Shown here one piece after another: positions 23,399 through 34,591 of a DNA stretch of 64,000 nucleotides. The stretch covers positions 20,777,734 to 20,841,733 of the forward strand of contig CM064501.1 of assembly GCA_032716605.1 (NCBI GenBank). Reading direction: 5' to 3'. This DNA is from Paralithodes platypus (taxonomy: Eukaryota > Arthropoda > Malacostraca > Decapoda > Lithodidae). A program made the position numbers and the translations under genes. How positions within the stretch are numbered: position 1 is the first letter of the stretch; each line of letters opens with the position of its first letter. A model generated the notes under the pieces. That model worked only from the letters and a program-made list of their open reading frames with translations. It ran no database searches and was not told the DNA's origin.

Positions 23399-23709
23399 AT
23401 TTATTAGTGGCCCCTCCATCATTGACGAACATGCCTATTACATAAGGCATCCTCTTCAAACACTAATCCGCCGTAGTTTGAATCTACCACTCAGAGCATT
23501 TAAAATCTGAGGAGCCTTCATCATGAGCGCACGTGACCTCACTCATGGCTTCAGTCATTATGAATTGGGTTCTCACTACGAAACAACTTCGTAAAAAAGA
23601 AAAAAGAAAAAGAAAATAAGAATAACTATCCAATAAGCTTTCCATCATATCGTAGATGTACTTGTGTGGATCTTTGACCAGACGCTGATTCAGGCGTCAT
23701 TCTTCCTTC
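23399..23709 (+). repeat. DIRS family 1 left inverted terminal repeat
   Basis: Reverse-complementary to 27743-28053, from GTGGCCCC through GAATTGGGTTCTCACTAC and CCAATAAGCTTTCCATC to CATTCTTCCTTC. Confidence 0.85.
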
Positions 23710-25492
23710 TCTGCTCTGCGGTCAGCCGGCCCGGACGTGTCTCTCCACGCTCCGCTGGTTCCGCATGTGCTGCGTCCCTAATGAGTTTTTTCTCATTTGT
23801 TTACTCCGGGATGTATCGAGTAAGGTTAGGATATGCGTAGCAGGAGTGTCCTGGGCTGGTTGCCCGCAGTGCAGTGTATTTTGGGTCGTGTGTTTGGGGC
23901 ATCTATTTCGGATGTACCGTCGTGGTCCGGTTGTGGACAGGTGAACTTTTTCACAGTTAGCTAGCTTTGTGATGCAGGCGGCGTTATTGCTTCCTTTAAT
24001 CTTTCTGATGAGGTAGCGTATTTTTACTGACGTTCCCAGCGTATTTTTCTTCACTTAGTGAAGTTTTTTCTGGGTCCCGAGTCAGTTCTTCCCTTTGCCT
24101 GAAGTATTTCCTACAGTGGTGTGTTGGCGGTGGTTCCTGTTGTGATATAATTCAGTGCTTTTTGTTTATATTCCGACATGTTAATGTTATCCGTCTGCCT
24201 AGGCCTAGCCAGCCTCTCATAGCTTTACCACATATACAAGTGTTATTGATTTATTTTCTAAATATGTACTACTGTGTGATGTGTGTCCTGGTTTAGTTGT
24301 GTATTAGCTAATTCCACGGACTATTTATGTGTCCTGGGTTAGTTGTGTATTGGCTAATTCCACGGACTATGTTGGGTCCGGCGTTAGTTGTGTTTTGGCT
24401 ACGCCTCGGTCCTGTGTTGCGTTCAGATGGTATCTGGACGGGGTGGGTTATTTCCGGCGGGTTTTTCTCGGTTAAACCATGAAAAAACCCGGCTGGTTGC
24501 CGAGTTTTGGCCACGCGTGGTTTAAAAACAGGCTTGTTTCCCCGGCGAGTGGGTGTCTGTGGCTCCCCAGGACTGCGTCTCTGGGGTTCCTGTTTCAGGC
24601 TCCTTATGATTCCCGGTGGGTTGGCTGTACCCATCTAACAGTGTTCATACGGACACGTGTTGTTTGTAGTTTTTTCGGTTTTGCAAAGCCAATATAAAAC
24701 TATGCTGTTGTTGTATTTCTTCCCCGGCGATCTTTTACAAAGAAGTAGGGTTAGGAACAATTGGGGTTAACTTTTAAACTTTAAATCACCCGGCGGGTGC
24801 AACCTGGAAGGGTGGGATGCCCGAATTTGCAAAATTCAGTTTAGTTGACCAGACAATTGAGGGATGCATTGTGTATCGCCTCCTTCAACATACGGCGCTT
24901 TAGGGCACAATTGGGGTTAACGTTTTTTAAACTAATATTCACACCCGGCGGGTGCTCCTTGGAGGGATGGGAATAACGAATTTACAATTCAGTTAGTTAA
25001 CCAGACAATTGAGGGATACGTTTTGTATCGCCGCCTTCAACATACGGCGATCTAAAAAGATACTTCGGGAGAAGTTAGATCTCGTATATTTGTCAGGCTT
25101 CCCAGTTTTTGATCTACGAGATAATTCGGGGGCCGGCGTCTTTTTTTTTTTTTTTTTTTTTCCAAAATTTATTTTGAAACAAACACCACCGGAAAGACTT
25201 AATCAGTTATAAACGCCATGCTGGTCTTTATATATTATGTCAGAGGGTATTCATAAATCTTTTGGACAAATTAAGATATTCTGAAATCTTTTACTTAGGA
25301 AACCCCACCGCGTAGCGAGCTGTAGTCGTTGAGTATTACGTCTCGTTACCCGGCGGGTTATTTAACATTTGTGTGCGAACATGTTTGGGTTAACCTTATG
25401 AGCATTAATTCCTGGAAATTTTCTTTTTTTCCAGAGCTGGGTCCCGGCGGGTCTATGCAGAACCTGGAGTAAGTATCCCACCAGTCTCTGTC

Positions 25493-25669
25493 ATGGCTAC
25501 CTTTGCCCCGATTTTTGCTTTATGCATTACGCCCTCCTGTTCAGGTATCCCTATTTTTGCGCACACCCTTTGTATAAAATGTGTTAAAATGTCTCGTTTG
25601 GTGTGGGTTACCTTTCCGGCGTTTTTTCTCGTTGCTCCGAGAACACCGTTTTTGTTTACCGAGTTTTAG
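25493..25669 (+). pseudogene. DIRS family 1 gag-like N-terminus remnant
   Basis: An ATG at 25493 opens MATFAPIFALCITPSC, then HTLCIKCVKM, and stops after 58 codons. The spacing of Cys and His matches the start of the family 2 gag-like protein at 31642 (MPLFTICSTPTC, then AHRLCIRC). The preceding TTTTTTTCCAG also matches the stretch before that ORF, which suggests a conserved acceptor or leader. The remainder was lost in the internal deletion. Confidence 0.55.
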
Positions 25670-26330
25670 TCAGGATGGCTAAAATAGGTAAGTTACCCCG
25701 ACGAGTTTGGTCGCTTGAGGGCTCATCAGAAACTGCGTTTTCTATGGTCGAGCCTGGGATCAGGCTTCCTGGGTTATTCCCGTCGAGGGGGGCTCCACAC
25801 AGTTTTCTAGGTGATCAGGCTGACACCTGTTGGACTTGGTTTTCTCTGCTTTTCAAAGCCATTGAAACAATGATGTCTGTTTGTTTGGTCTTTACCTCCC
25901 GGCGACCTTTTTACAAAGAGGTCCGGGGCAGGTATAATTGGTTTGACATTGCATATAAAACCCGGCGGTTGTACCTTCGGGTGGTTATATTAACAGATTT
26001 GCGATTCGAGATAATTTGCCAAACAATTGATTGATACAATAGGGTATCACGGCATTCAAGACGGCGATCTATGAGGGCTTCTGGCAGAAGCCGGATTAGA
26101 GATTAAGATAGGCTTAGACTTTTTATGGGATAAAAAGATGCCTGAATCTTACTAGTGTTTCAAGTGTAAAGGGATACTTGAAAGACTTCATCTTTAATAA
26201 AGATATGCTTCATCTTTATGAGGATTAAGAAGTTATGCTTAATTCTTTTGGACAGGTAAAAGATATGCTGAAATCTTTAATAAGCCATTGAAACAATGCT
26301 GTTTGTTTGTTTAGTCTTTCAGTATCCCTT

Positions 26331-26864
26331 ATGGCTTTGGCTACCGGGAACAAAGTATCTGAGCTGGCGGCGATGAGCAACGCACCTAATTGCCTCAGGT
26401 TTGATAGGCTTCATGAGTGTATTCACATTGCACCTTCCCCAGGATTCATAGCCGAGATTGAGCAGAGTGAACACGTGTTTTCAGAGTTCACGGTGCCGGC
26501 GTTAAACAGGGGAAAGGTGCACCATCTTTTTTGCCCAGTGCAAGCTCTAACCAAATATTTAAGAGTGGCACCTCTAAATCACCAGGGTGCTTTATGGGTC
26601 GCAAGTCCGGGTGAATGCTTGATGGAGCGTACACTGGCTTCTCTCTTGGTCGAGGACTTTAAAGAAAAGAATCCCGGCGTTGTGGGTAAGACCCACGATT
26701 TACGCAAGGGGACAGCGTCTTTACGTTTCCTTAATAATCATTCGGTGGAAGTTATTACGTCCACACAGTTGTGGGCCTCTAAACAGGAGTTTTTGCCTCG
26801 ATACCTTTCAGTAGCTCTGGACAAACTTTCCTTGCCATGTATAGCTTTACGGCAGAGGGTCTAG
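26331..26864 (+). pseudogene. DIRS family 1 tyrosine recombinase, C-terminal half
   Basis: The frame reads MALATGNKVSELAAMS and ends ALRQRV. It contains THDLRKGTASLRFL (H-x-x-R box), a QLWASK box and LPRYLSVAL with the nucleophile tyrosine. The first catalytic Arg (NRVSEL in the copy at 35.5 kb) is Lys here, so this copy should be inactive. The N-terminal half is missing because the frame begins just before box I. An upstream TTG extension exists, but ATG at 26331 is the first Met. Confidence 0.8.
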
Positions 26865-27562
26865 GTGGCCCTTTTAGTCACGTTTTGTTTAATTTCAAGA
26901 AAAAGGGGGGGAGGTGGGGGGAGGGTGCAGTCAGTGTGACATAGGACACCCTAGACCCCTCCGGAGTATGTGTTCGGAACATACGAGCTGTGATACTGGT
27001 TGTAGGCATTGTATTATAAAATTTCTCTGTAGTATTCATTGCAGGAAATTGAGCTAAAGGCCAATAGTAGTGTTACAACAATTCTTGTTGTAAGTAGCTT
27101 TGGCTGTGAAGCAATAGATTTTTGAGAAATCTCGGTAGTTGCAACTACGACTTTTACTTTTGAAGTAAATACTTCTGTATAAGTACACGAGTTCAGTACT
27201 TCTACGAATGTACAAGAATTAATTTATGTTTGGTTATATTTTTAGGAATATATCCACTAGTTAATGGGGTATATATGTGCACATGTAAACTTATAAGTTT
27301 TTAGTTTTCACCACTTACTTTAATAGGGGTGCCTTCTTAACTAGCAGATCTGTGCACAGAGTCTCAGAGTTAACCCTTTTTCAAGCAGGCTTCTTTGAAG
27401 CACGTTCCTGCTTGTACCCCTTTTTGAAGATTTAGGCTGTATAAAGTTTATGCACCCGAATATCTCTTTTTACAAAAGTAAGAATACTATGTGGTTGTTT
27501 GATTATCTGCTTTTCTAGAGTTATGATATGATTACGAATGTCCCCCTCCAGTCTTAGAAATC

Positions 27563-27670
27563 AGGCATGTTCGTCAATGATGGAGGGGCCACTAATAAAT
27601 TATAGGTTTGACTCCTGTAAGGAGATAAAGAAAACCTAATATTTAGTAGTGGCCCCGTAATCATTGACGA
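27563..27670 (+). repeat. DIRS internal complementary region
   Basis: Positions 27563-27600 are the complement of the left end and 27601-27670 the complement of the right end, joined head to head. This matches the junction expected in a circular DIRS intermediate. The same junction occurs at 34002/34003 in copy 2. Confidence 0.85.
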
Positions 27671-27742
27671 CTGGGGCCCTCCCGACCATCCCCTTCCCAT
27701 TCGTTGATGTATTAAGGATTTTGGTTTACTTGATATGTCAGT

Positions 27743-28093
27743 GAAGGAAGAATGACGCCTGAATCAGCGTCTGGTCAAAGATCCACACAAGTACATCCAC
27801 GATATGATGGAAAGCTTATTGGATAGTTATTCTTATTTTGTTTTTGTTTTTTATTTTTTACGAAGTTTTTTCGTAGTGAGAACCCAATTCATAATGACTG
27901 AAGCCATGAGTGAGGTCGCGTGCGCTCATGATGATGGCTCCTCAGATTTTAAATGCTCTGCACGGTAGATTCAAACTACGGCGGATTAGTGTTTGAAGAG
28001 GATGCCTTATGTAATAGGGATGTTCGTCAATGATTACGGGGCCACTACTAAATATTAGGTTTTCTTTATCTCCTTACAGGAGTCAAACCTATA
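27743..28093 (-). repeat. DIRS family 1 right inverted terminal repeat
   Basis: Inverted copy of the left repeat plus a right-specific extension of about 40 bp (CTAAATATTAGG to CAAACCTATA). It differs from the left end just inside the tip (GATTACGGGG against GATGGAGGGG). Confidence 0.85.
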
Positions 28094-28548
28094 AACCTGT
28101 CATTAACTAAACCCGTAAATTTGTCCCAAAAGGTATTCCAATCAGATTGCCCATCATATTCAGGTAAGGTTATAGGTGGCAACTTAAAGCTTTGTTGTCC
28201 CGGTGCCACAATACCATTACTTGTACCATTACTCCCTGTCCCGGTAACTGTCTCTGTCGCCAAGGATTCGAACCAAGCTAGTTGATCCAAATAATTGTCA
28301 CGGGCATCTGCATAGGCTTGCTGTATTTCCTCAAACCTTTCAGATTGCTCGTGTTTGATGTAAAAGTCCTCCAATTTATTGAAAGACTCTTCATAATTAG
28401 CCCGCCGGGTTTTAAGATCTTGGATTTGAGACTTTAACAGCTCCCGTGGACAGGGTTCCCGTCTTTTTACCTCCTGGCAATTATTTAATGCTCTAGTTAC
28501 CCAGTCTAGTTTCCCCACCATAAATTTTCTCAAGAGTGTAACAGTCAT
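28094..28548 (-). pseudogene. BEL/Pao-type gag, truncated by the DIRS end
   Basis: An ATG at 28548 opens MTVTLLRKFMVGKLDWVTRA, then a charged coiled-coil with KLEDFYIKHEQSERFEEIQQ, then KLPPITLPEYDG and DWNTFWDKFTGLVND. The P-x-L-P-x-(F/Y)-D-G and W-x-x-F-W signature is that of BEL/Pao gag (DUF1759-like). The frame runs into the right tip of the DIRS element at 28093, which therefore inserted into it or truncated it. No pol is present. Confidence 0.75.
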
Positions 28549-29495
28549 TTTGGAAAAATGGGTAATTATTTTCAAAACAATTATTAATGTTTATACTGAA
28601 GACTACTTTTCAACAATCAAATTTACATTTAGATATAGCCTAACACATACTTAATTTAGCTGTTAATCTTTAGCATTATAAGCTCACCATTATTTTCTAC
28701 AAATTCAGATGAATAATTAGTTGAAAGTCATTAAGTCCACAATATAATTTACCCAATACGTGGAAATTACGCTAGTAGGGGGAGGGAATTTATTTATTAT
28801 TGAATTATATTTTATATATGCTCCATCCCAAGCATTTAGCTGATCTACTTGGTCTTTCAGACGCGGGTGACATTAAGGACAGAAACATAAAAATGGCCTA
28901 AATTATCAAATAATAGGGAGAATTTAAGTACAAGAATGAAGCTAAAGCTGTACATTTTTAGTTAATCATTAATTTCTTAACCCAGATGTTAGTGGGTACC
29001 TGTGGTAGTAGCATTTTCTAAAGGGGGGGGAGAACACATTAATTTTATTATTTATTAAATTTGGTATATGCTCCGTCCCGAGCATTTAGCTGGTCTACCT
29101 GGTCTTACAGACGCGAGTGACATTAAGGACGGAGACATAAAATGATCTAAATAAGAAAGATATGGGGAAAATTTAGGGACTGCAACGAAACTCAAGCTCC
29201 GAGTTTCACAAACGCCAGAGAATGCAACATTGCAGGCCCTCCTACCAGTCCTCTACCACAGGATTTAAACGCCATGCTAAATTATCTTATTATTAATTGA
29301 AATGCCACTCACCCACGGCCATCGCCTCACAGTTAGGGACCTCATGACGGCGGGGAATCAAACTATGTCCCACAAAAACGACCTTAAAAATTAGCCTACC
29401 GCTGCAGCTTAGTAGGGACCCTAACTGTTGAAAACTGGCCCTAACTCGACCCCTAGTCTACACACCAATCGGAATCCTCACTCGGGGCACCAAAA
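28549..29495 (-). other. BEL-type leader with internal direct repeats and PBS-like site
   Basis: Between the gag ATG and the LTR lies about 950 bp of leader. Two direct repeats of about 115 bp (28815-28930 and 29062-29175) share GCATTTAGCTG, GGTCTTNCAGACGCG and GTGACATTAAGGAC. Adjacent to the LTR the minus strand reads TTTTGGTGCCCCGAGTGAGG, a TGG-starting primer-binding-site-like sequence. Confidence 0.65.
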
Positions 29496-29892
29496 TGTGG
29501 GGATAATATGGCCAAAGGTTATCTCTTACCACACCAATCGAAATATAAAATTTGTAAACATAAATAAACATAAAGTCTGAGATAGCCTACCTTATGGCAT
29601 AAACTATAGGAGCAGACTAGGGTTGTTTATAGTAGCCTAGTCTTAATCCATGGTAGCCTATCTCTCAGGATACCCTAACCAAACATTGTATAAATGGCCA
29701 TGTATATCAATGACTTAGCTATAACTAGCGTCCTGGTGTAGTTCAGAGGATTCCGGCTTTGGTAGACCAGGGTTAAAGGGTCAGGACTCCGGGCCTGGCG
29801 CGGGGAGTGTGGTGGAAGATCACGAGACACGTCTTTACAGTTTAAAAGTTTACTGGCGTCTGATCGGAACTTCAATCTCCGACTCTTAAATA
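29496..29892 (-). repeat. BEL-type LTR, truncated at its 5' side
   Basis: On the minus strand the LTR ends CCATATTATCCCCACA at 29496. Its first 280 bp match the fragment at 12193. The far end is lost where the DIRS family 2 terminal repeat begins at about 29897. Confidence 0.7.
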
Positions 29893-29896
29893 AACT

Positions 29897-32800
29897 ATTT
29901 AATAGTGGCACCTTCATCATTGACGATGTTGCCTATTAGTATAATAGTCTCCAATCAACACCACGTCAGTCGTTTGAATCAACCGCCACGATGAAGAAAA
30001 AGAGTCATCTTCATAAGTGCAACGCTACTTCTCTTATGGTGTCGTCACAGATCGGGTACCCACTACGAAAAAACTTTCGTAAAAAATAAGAGAGTAAAAA
30101 AGGAAAATTTAAACACTTAAACACTGTTATCAACAAGCTTCCCACATTCGGTGGATTTTCTTGTGTTGTGGCTTTTTACCACCTCTCGCCAAGCGCACAA
30201 TTCGTCCTTCTCTTCCTCGCAGGCCTACTGTCTACACATGTGCCCCAGAGCTCCGGCTTCATTTGACGTTCGCTCTCCTCTAGTGAGTCCTTACTCCTTT
30301 GTATATATTTGGGAGATAGTGAGCAGGGTTTAGACTAGCTAGTACGGGTTGTGTTATTGTTGGCCCGCAGGAAGTATTAAATTAGGGTACGTTCAGGCGC
30401 TAACTTGTTGTGTTCATTTTGTCGCCACTCGCGTGGTATTTATTGTTGCTATGCGCCTTAGTTTTTGCTTTCTCTTTAGTTAGGAGGCTTCCTTTCAGTG
30501 TTTAATAGCTGTTCCTTTGTTCAGCTTAGGGTCGTGGGACCCTGTCTTTGTTCTTTTGCAGACGCGCCAGGTTTAGATTGTCACACGTGGCTGTGGGATC
30601 TTCTGGCATCCGTGCCTGCTGAGAGGCCCCATTCAGGGGCGATCTCTTCGCCCTTTTTGGCTCTTTTCTCATAGTTCTTTCATGTCGTCGTTCGACATTT
30701 CTTTCTGGTTAAGCCTGTAGGTTATCTAGTGTTTGGGGGGTAGCGTTATTTTTCTATTGTTATGAATTATTATGTCCCCTTTGTTTCTTGGGGCTCCCTG
30801 TTGGTTAGTGTTCCACTTTCCGGGGGTCCTGGGAGGCGTCCTACATCTGGGTTTGCTTGAGAGTTAGGTGGTTTCTCTCATTGTTGTGCTTTTCTCCGAG
30901 TGTTTCCCCCTTTTTTGACCCGCCGGCCTCTGTTTTGCGGCTTTTGGTACGGTCCGCCGTGCCGGCGTTTGCTGGGTCCCTCTCTTTTTTCCTTTGTCGT
31001 GGCTTTGTCGGGGGGGAGGTCGGGCGCCTCTTCCTTCCCGTTCCGGCGACCTTGCAGTTCTGGCGGAAACTTGTTTTTCCGAGTAACACATGTTTGCGGC
31101 ATGCTCGCTGGCCCTTTTTAAAGTTTACACCGTCTTTACCGGCGGCTTAGTGTTGAAACGTTCTGACGGCGGGTGGCGCTTGTTTTTGAATAACACGCCG
31201 ATACCCGCCGCCAGGGGGCCCTTTCGCCTATGACTTAGGTCATGAGCCAGTGCTCTCATAGTGTGGAGTTTACCCCGTGTTGCTCGCGGCCCAGTTAGTA
31301 AACGCACCGGCGGCGGCTAAGGCGTTTGCTTTAGCACAGTGCTGCCCGCCGCCAGTCGGCTTACCCAACCATGAACCATGTCGTGGGTTAGATCTCTGCA
31401 GTGTACACCTCTTCTCATGTTTTACAAGAGGCATGGGAGGAGGCGTGGCATAACCTCAGGGGTGGGAATAAAGAGGAAGGCCGTGGCCTACTGTTTCTTC
31501 CTGCCCCATGGGGATAGGATGTGTGAGGCCCCCTCGGTATATCCTTATGAGCACTGATTCCTGGAAATTTTATCTTTCCAGGCGACCCCAGGACATCCTA
31601 CTACTGTGACTTTCCGGCCCGGGAGAGGAGCCTCTGTAATCATGCCCTTGTTCACCATCTGCTCAACTCCCACATGCATTCTTGTCCCAGTACCAGCGCA
31701 TAGACTGTGTATCCGGTGTATAAAATGTGTAGATAAAGCTTCTTTCATGTGGACATCTCGCACATGTCCAGTCTGTTCAGACTTCTTTGAGGAATGGCTC
31801 GCGGGCCAAGATACATCTTGTTTGCTCACTCTAATTGAAATTAAGACCAAGTTTACGGCATATGCTTCTCGAGTAGCTAACATAGAACTTTCATGTGATA
31901 ATCCGGAATTGTTAAGGGTGGTCCAGTTATATTCATTTGATGAACATATAGCTCCCCAATCTCAGAACCCCCCAATACCCTTGTTGACCCTTGCGTCTCC
32001 CAATTCCTCCACAACATCGGCTCAGAGCTCCTCTCCCCCATCCAAGAGGAGCCGCTCTGTGTCACCGGAATGTCATGAACCTGTCCTCCCGGATCCACCG
32101 GCGGGCCGCCTGCAGAGAACGGCCAGCTTGGAGTTTCTGCCTGACAAAATTATCAGGCTCTCTAGTCCTCCACGCAGTATTAAGATAACTAGAAAGATCC
32201 CTGCTTCATCGCAAGTAGATCATATGGTGACGCGGCCGGTGGCTCCGGCGCCCGCCTCGGGAACGTCGGGATTTTTCCCCGGCCTCCTCGGGGCGGACGC
32301 CGGCCACCCCCAAGCTGCCACCAGAATAAGAAAATCTGTACAAGTTAGGCTCCAAGGTTCCAAACTGGTTTTAGTTAACAGACACAGTCTTCAGGACGAT
32401 AGAGCATTTAATCCTACTCAGTCTCCTTGTTCCGTTACATTAGACATGGTTACGACCACTAATATTACGCGGCGGCCCATCCACCATCTAAGGGTCCAGC
32501 CAGGTTTCGCTTTCGTCCCCAGTAACACTGGGTCTCACCTTACGGTCGCTCAGGAACCGCCGACGCCGCGCAACCAAGAGTCGCCGGCCATTAGTTCGAG
32601 CCAACCATCCACAGCTAGTAGCAGTCAGGCACTAGGCCCCAGCCCTAGGTCAAACACAGCAAATCTAGTACAAACAGACCAACAGGTTAGGCCCCCTAAA
32701 CGTCCTAAACCCCCAGGCTTTACGACTTACCAACTAAATTACTTATTACAGAAGGTGATCCGTCAGTGTGCTATAAAACGCGGCCAAACCCCCTCTCAGA

Positions 32801-33051
32801 CACTGGGACCACCTACGAGTTTACCTATGCCTCACCCTACTCATGTCAATGAAGGCGGTCCCCTTCAGTCCACCTCCTCCGCCGGGGCAAAAACTGAACG
32901 AATAATCACCCACCCGTTGACTACGGGCCCTACGCCGATTTCCCAGTGATTCCTCTCACTACGGTGAAAGAGATTCGGCCTCCGACCTTAGGTGCTATCC
33001 CAGGTTCGTTGCCGGAACAAATTGTAATCCACCCTCAAACCCCGGCGTCTA
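29897..33051 (+). mobile_element. DIRS-like family 2, 5' part with gag-like ORF
   Basis: The left end ATTTAATAGTGGCACCTTC, then ATCATTGACGATG, is a diverged version of the family 1 terminal repeat; the following 200 bp keep its pattern (CCACTACGAAAAAACTTTCGTA). A long GC-rich leader and one gag-like ORF follow. The element is cut at 33051 by MITE-A copy 4, so no reverse transcriptase or recombinase of this family is present. Confidence 0.7.
31642..32949 (+). CDS. DIRS family 2 gag-like protein (435 aa)
   Basis: The first ATG of the open frame, at 31642, starts MPLFTICSTPTC. The N-terminus has a Cys/His cluster, H20, C23, C26, C42, C45 (AHRLCIRC and TCPVCSDFFEEW), like the zinc-binding start of DIRS-type gag proteins. 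The rest is Ser/Pro-rich and basic, with KRPKPPGF near residue 360, and probably disordered. The frame is open upstream only with a non-ATG codon, and a TTTCCAG lies at 31575-31581 upstream. The frame is intact to its TGA at 32948-32950. Function as a nucleic-acid-binding structural protein is inferred from position and the Cys/His cluster. Confidence 0.6.
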   Translation: MPLFTICSTPTCILVPVPAHRLCIRCIKCVDKASFMWTSRTCPVCSDFFEEWLAGQDTSCLLTLIEIKTKFTAYASRVANIELSCDNPELLRVVQLYSFDEHIAPQSQNPPIPLLTLASPNSSTTSAQSSSPPSKRSRSVSPECHEPVLPDPPAGRLQRTASLEFLPDKIIRLSSPPRSIKITRKIPASSQVDHMVTRPVAPAPASGTSGFFPGLLGADAGHPQAATRIRKSVQVRLQGSKLVLVNRHSLQDDRAFNPTQSPCSVTLDMVTTTNITRRPIHHLRVQPGFAFVPSNTGSHLTVAQEPPTPRNQESPAISSSQPSTASSSQALGPSPRSNTANLVQTDQQVRPPKRPKPPGFTTYQLNYLLQKVIRQCAIKRGQTPSQTLGPPTSLPMPHPTHVNEGGPLQSTSSAGAKTERIITHPLTTGPTPISQ

Positions 33052-33509
33052 TTAACCCTTAAAAAGCGGCTCACCACATAAGTCGTATTTAATAAAGCTG
33101 GACTATGTGGCGGCGCTCGACATAGGTCGAGTGGCAATTTCAGCACGTAATGTTGCTGAGAGAGAGAGACAAGTGGTGGCAGGAGACTAGCGAGCGTATG
33201 ACTGCTCCAGACCACCGCGGCGAACCTACTGACACGAATCTCAGCTCCCTCCTCCCTCTCTCACTCGCTATATACGGAATTGTATCGGGAAAGTGGCTAA
33301 TTACCTGCTTTTTGCACTCGCGTTGCACGGTTATTGCAAGAAAACTAGCCATCATAAAAGGATCGTTATGGTGTCATTCGAAAGCTCTGTTTATGCCCTT
33401 TCAGGGATAGATACTTGTTTTACGTTCTGGGTCTTATTTAGGCAGGAAAATGATCACGTAAACAGTCCTATTTTGGCTAAAAACACCCCGCTGGGCGGTA
33501 CATATAAAT
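33052..33509 (+). mobile_element. MITE-A copy 4, truncated by a DIRS insertion
   Basis: It starts at TTAA (33052-33055) with CCCTTAAAAAGCGGCTCACC and runs to GGTACATATAAAT at 33509, where the right tip of the DIRS copy 2 begins. The last 30 bp, including the second TTAA, are missing. Confidence 0.85.
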
Positions 33510-34591
33510 TATAGGTTTGACTCCTGTAAGGAGATAAAGAAAACCTAATATTTAGTAGTGGCCCCGTAATCATTGACGAACATGCCTATTACATAAGGCA
33601 TCCTCTTCAAACACTAATCCGCCGTAGTTTTGAATCTACCGCGCAGAGCATTTAAAAACTGAGGAGCCTTCATCATGAGCGCACGCGACCTCACGCATGG
33701 CTTCAGTCATTATGAATTGGGTTCTCACTACGAAAAAACTTCGTAAAAAATAAAAACAAAAAGAAAATAAGAATAACTATCCAATAAGCTTTCCATCATA
33801 TCGTGGATGTACTTGTGTGGATTTCTGACCAGACGCTGATTCAGGTGTCATTCTTCCTTCACTGACATATCAAGTAAACCAAAATCCTCAATACATCAAC
33901 GAATGGGAAGGGGACGGTCGGGAGGGCCCCAGTCGTCAATGATTACGGGGGCACTACTAAATATTAAGTTTTCTTTATCTCCTTACAGGAGTCAAACCTA
34001 TAATTTATTAGTGGCCCCTCCATCATTGACGAACATGCCTGATTTCTAAGACTGGAGGGGGACATTCGTAATCATATCATAACTCTAGAAAAGCAGATAA
34101 TAAAAACAACCACATAGTATTCTTACTTTGAAAATATATTTAACAACGGCGTAGCTTAAAAAATACAAGAAAAAGGGGGTTCAGGCAGGTGCGTGCTTCA
34201 AAGAAGCCTGCCTGACAAAAAATGGGTAACCCTGAAGATTCTGAACACAGATCTGTAGTTGCAAAGGCACCCCACTCAACGAGTGGTGACAAAAAAATAA
34301 CAAGTTATAAGTTTATATGTGCACATAATAAACCGCAACATAAACTTGGAGATAAATTGCAAAGGAACTCCATTATTCTAAAATTAAATTGCTTTCGCAG
34401 CTAAACTACTTTAACAACACCGTTGTTTTGTACTTAACATTGTACTAGCACAATTTCTCACTGAGAAATTTTCATATCACATTTTAACCTTAAATTGTAT
34501 CACAGCTCTCATACTCCGGCGGGGTCTAGGGTGTCCTATGTCACCCCCCCCCCTTTCCCGTGAAAGTAAACAAAAGTGACTGCAGGGCCAC

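Larger units (their letters stand above)
23399..28093 (+). mobile_element. DIRS-like retrotransposon family 1, copy 1 (4.70 kb, internally deleted)
   Basis: The ends are inverted copies: left ATTTATTAGTGGCCCC (23399) and right ending GGAGTCAAACCTATA (28093), with about 310 bp of inverted similarity. An internal region at 27563-27670 joins the complement of the left end (CCACTAATAAAT) to the complement of the right end (TATAGGTTTGACTCC). This arrangement of inverted repeats, internal complementary region and tyrosine recombinase defines DIRS elements. No target duplication is expected or seen. A gag start and a recombinase C-terminal half are present, but no reverse transcriptase, so the copy is internally deleted. 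Confidence 0.85.
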
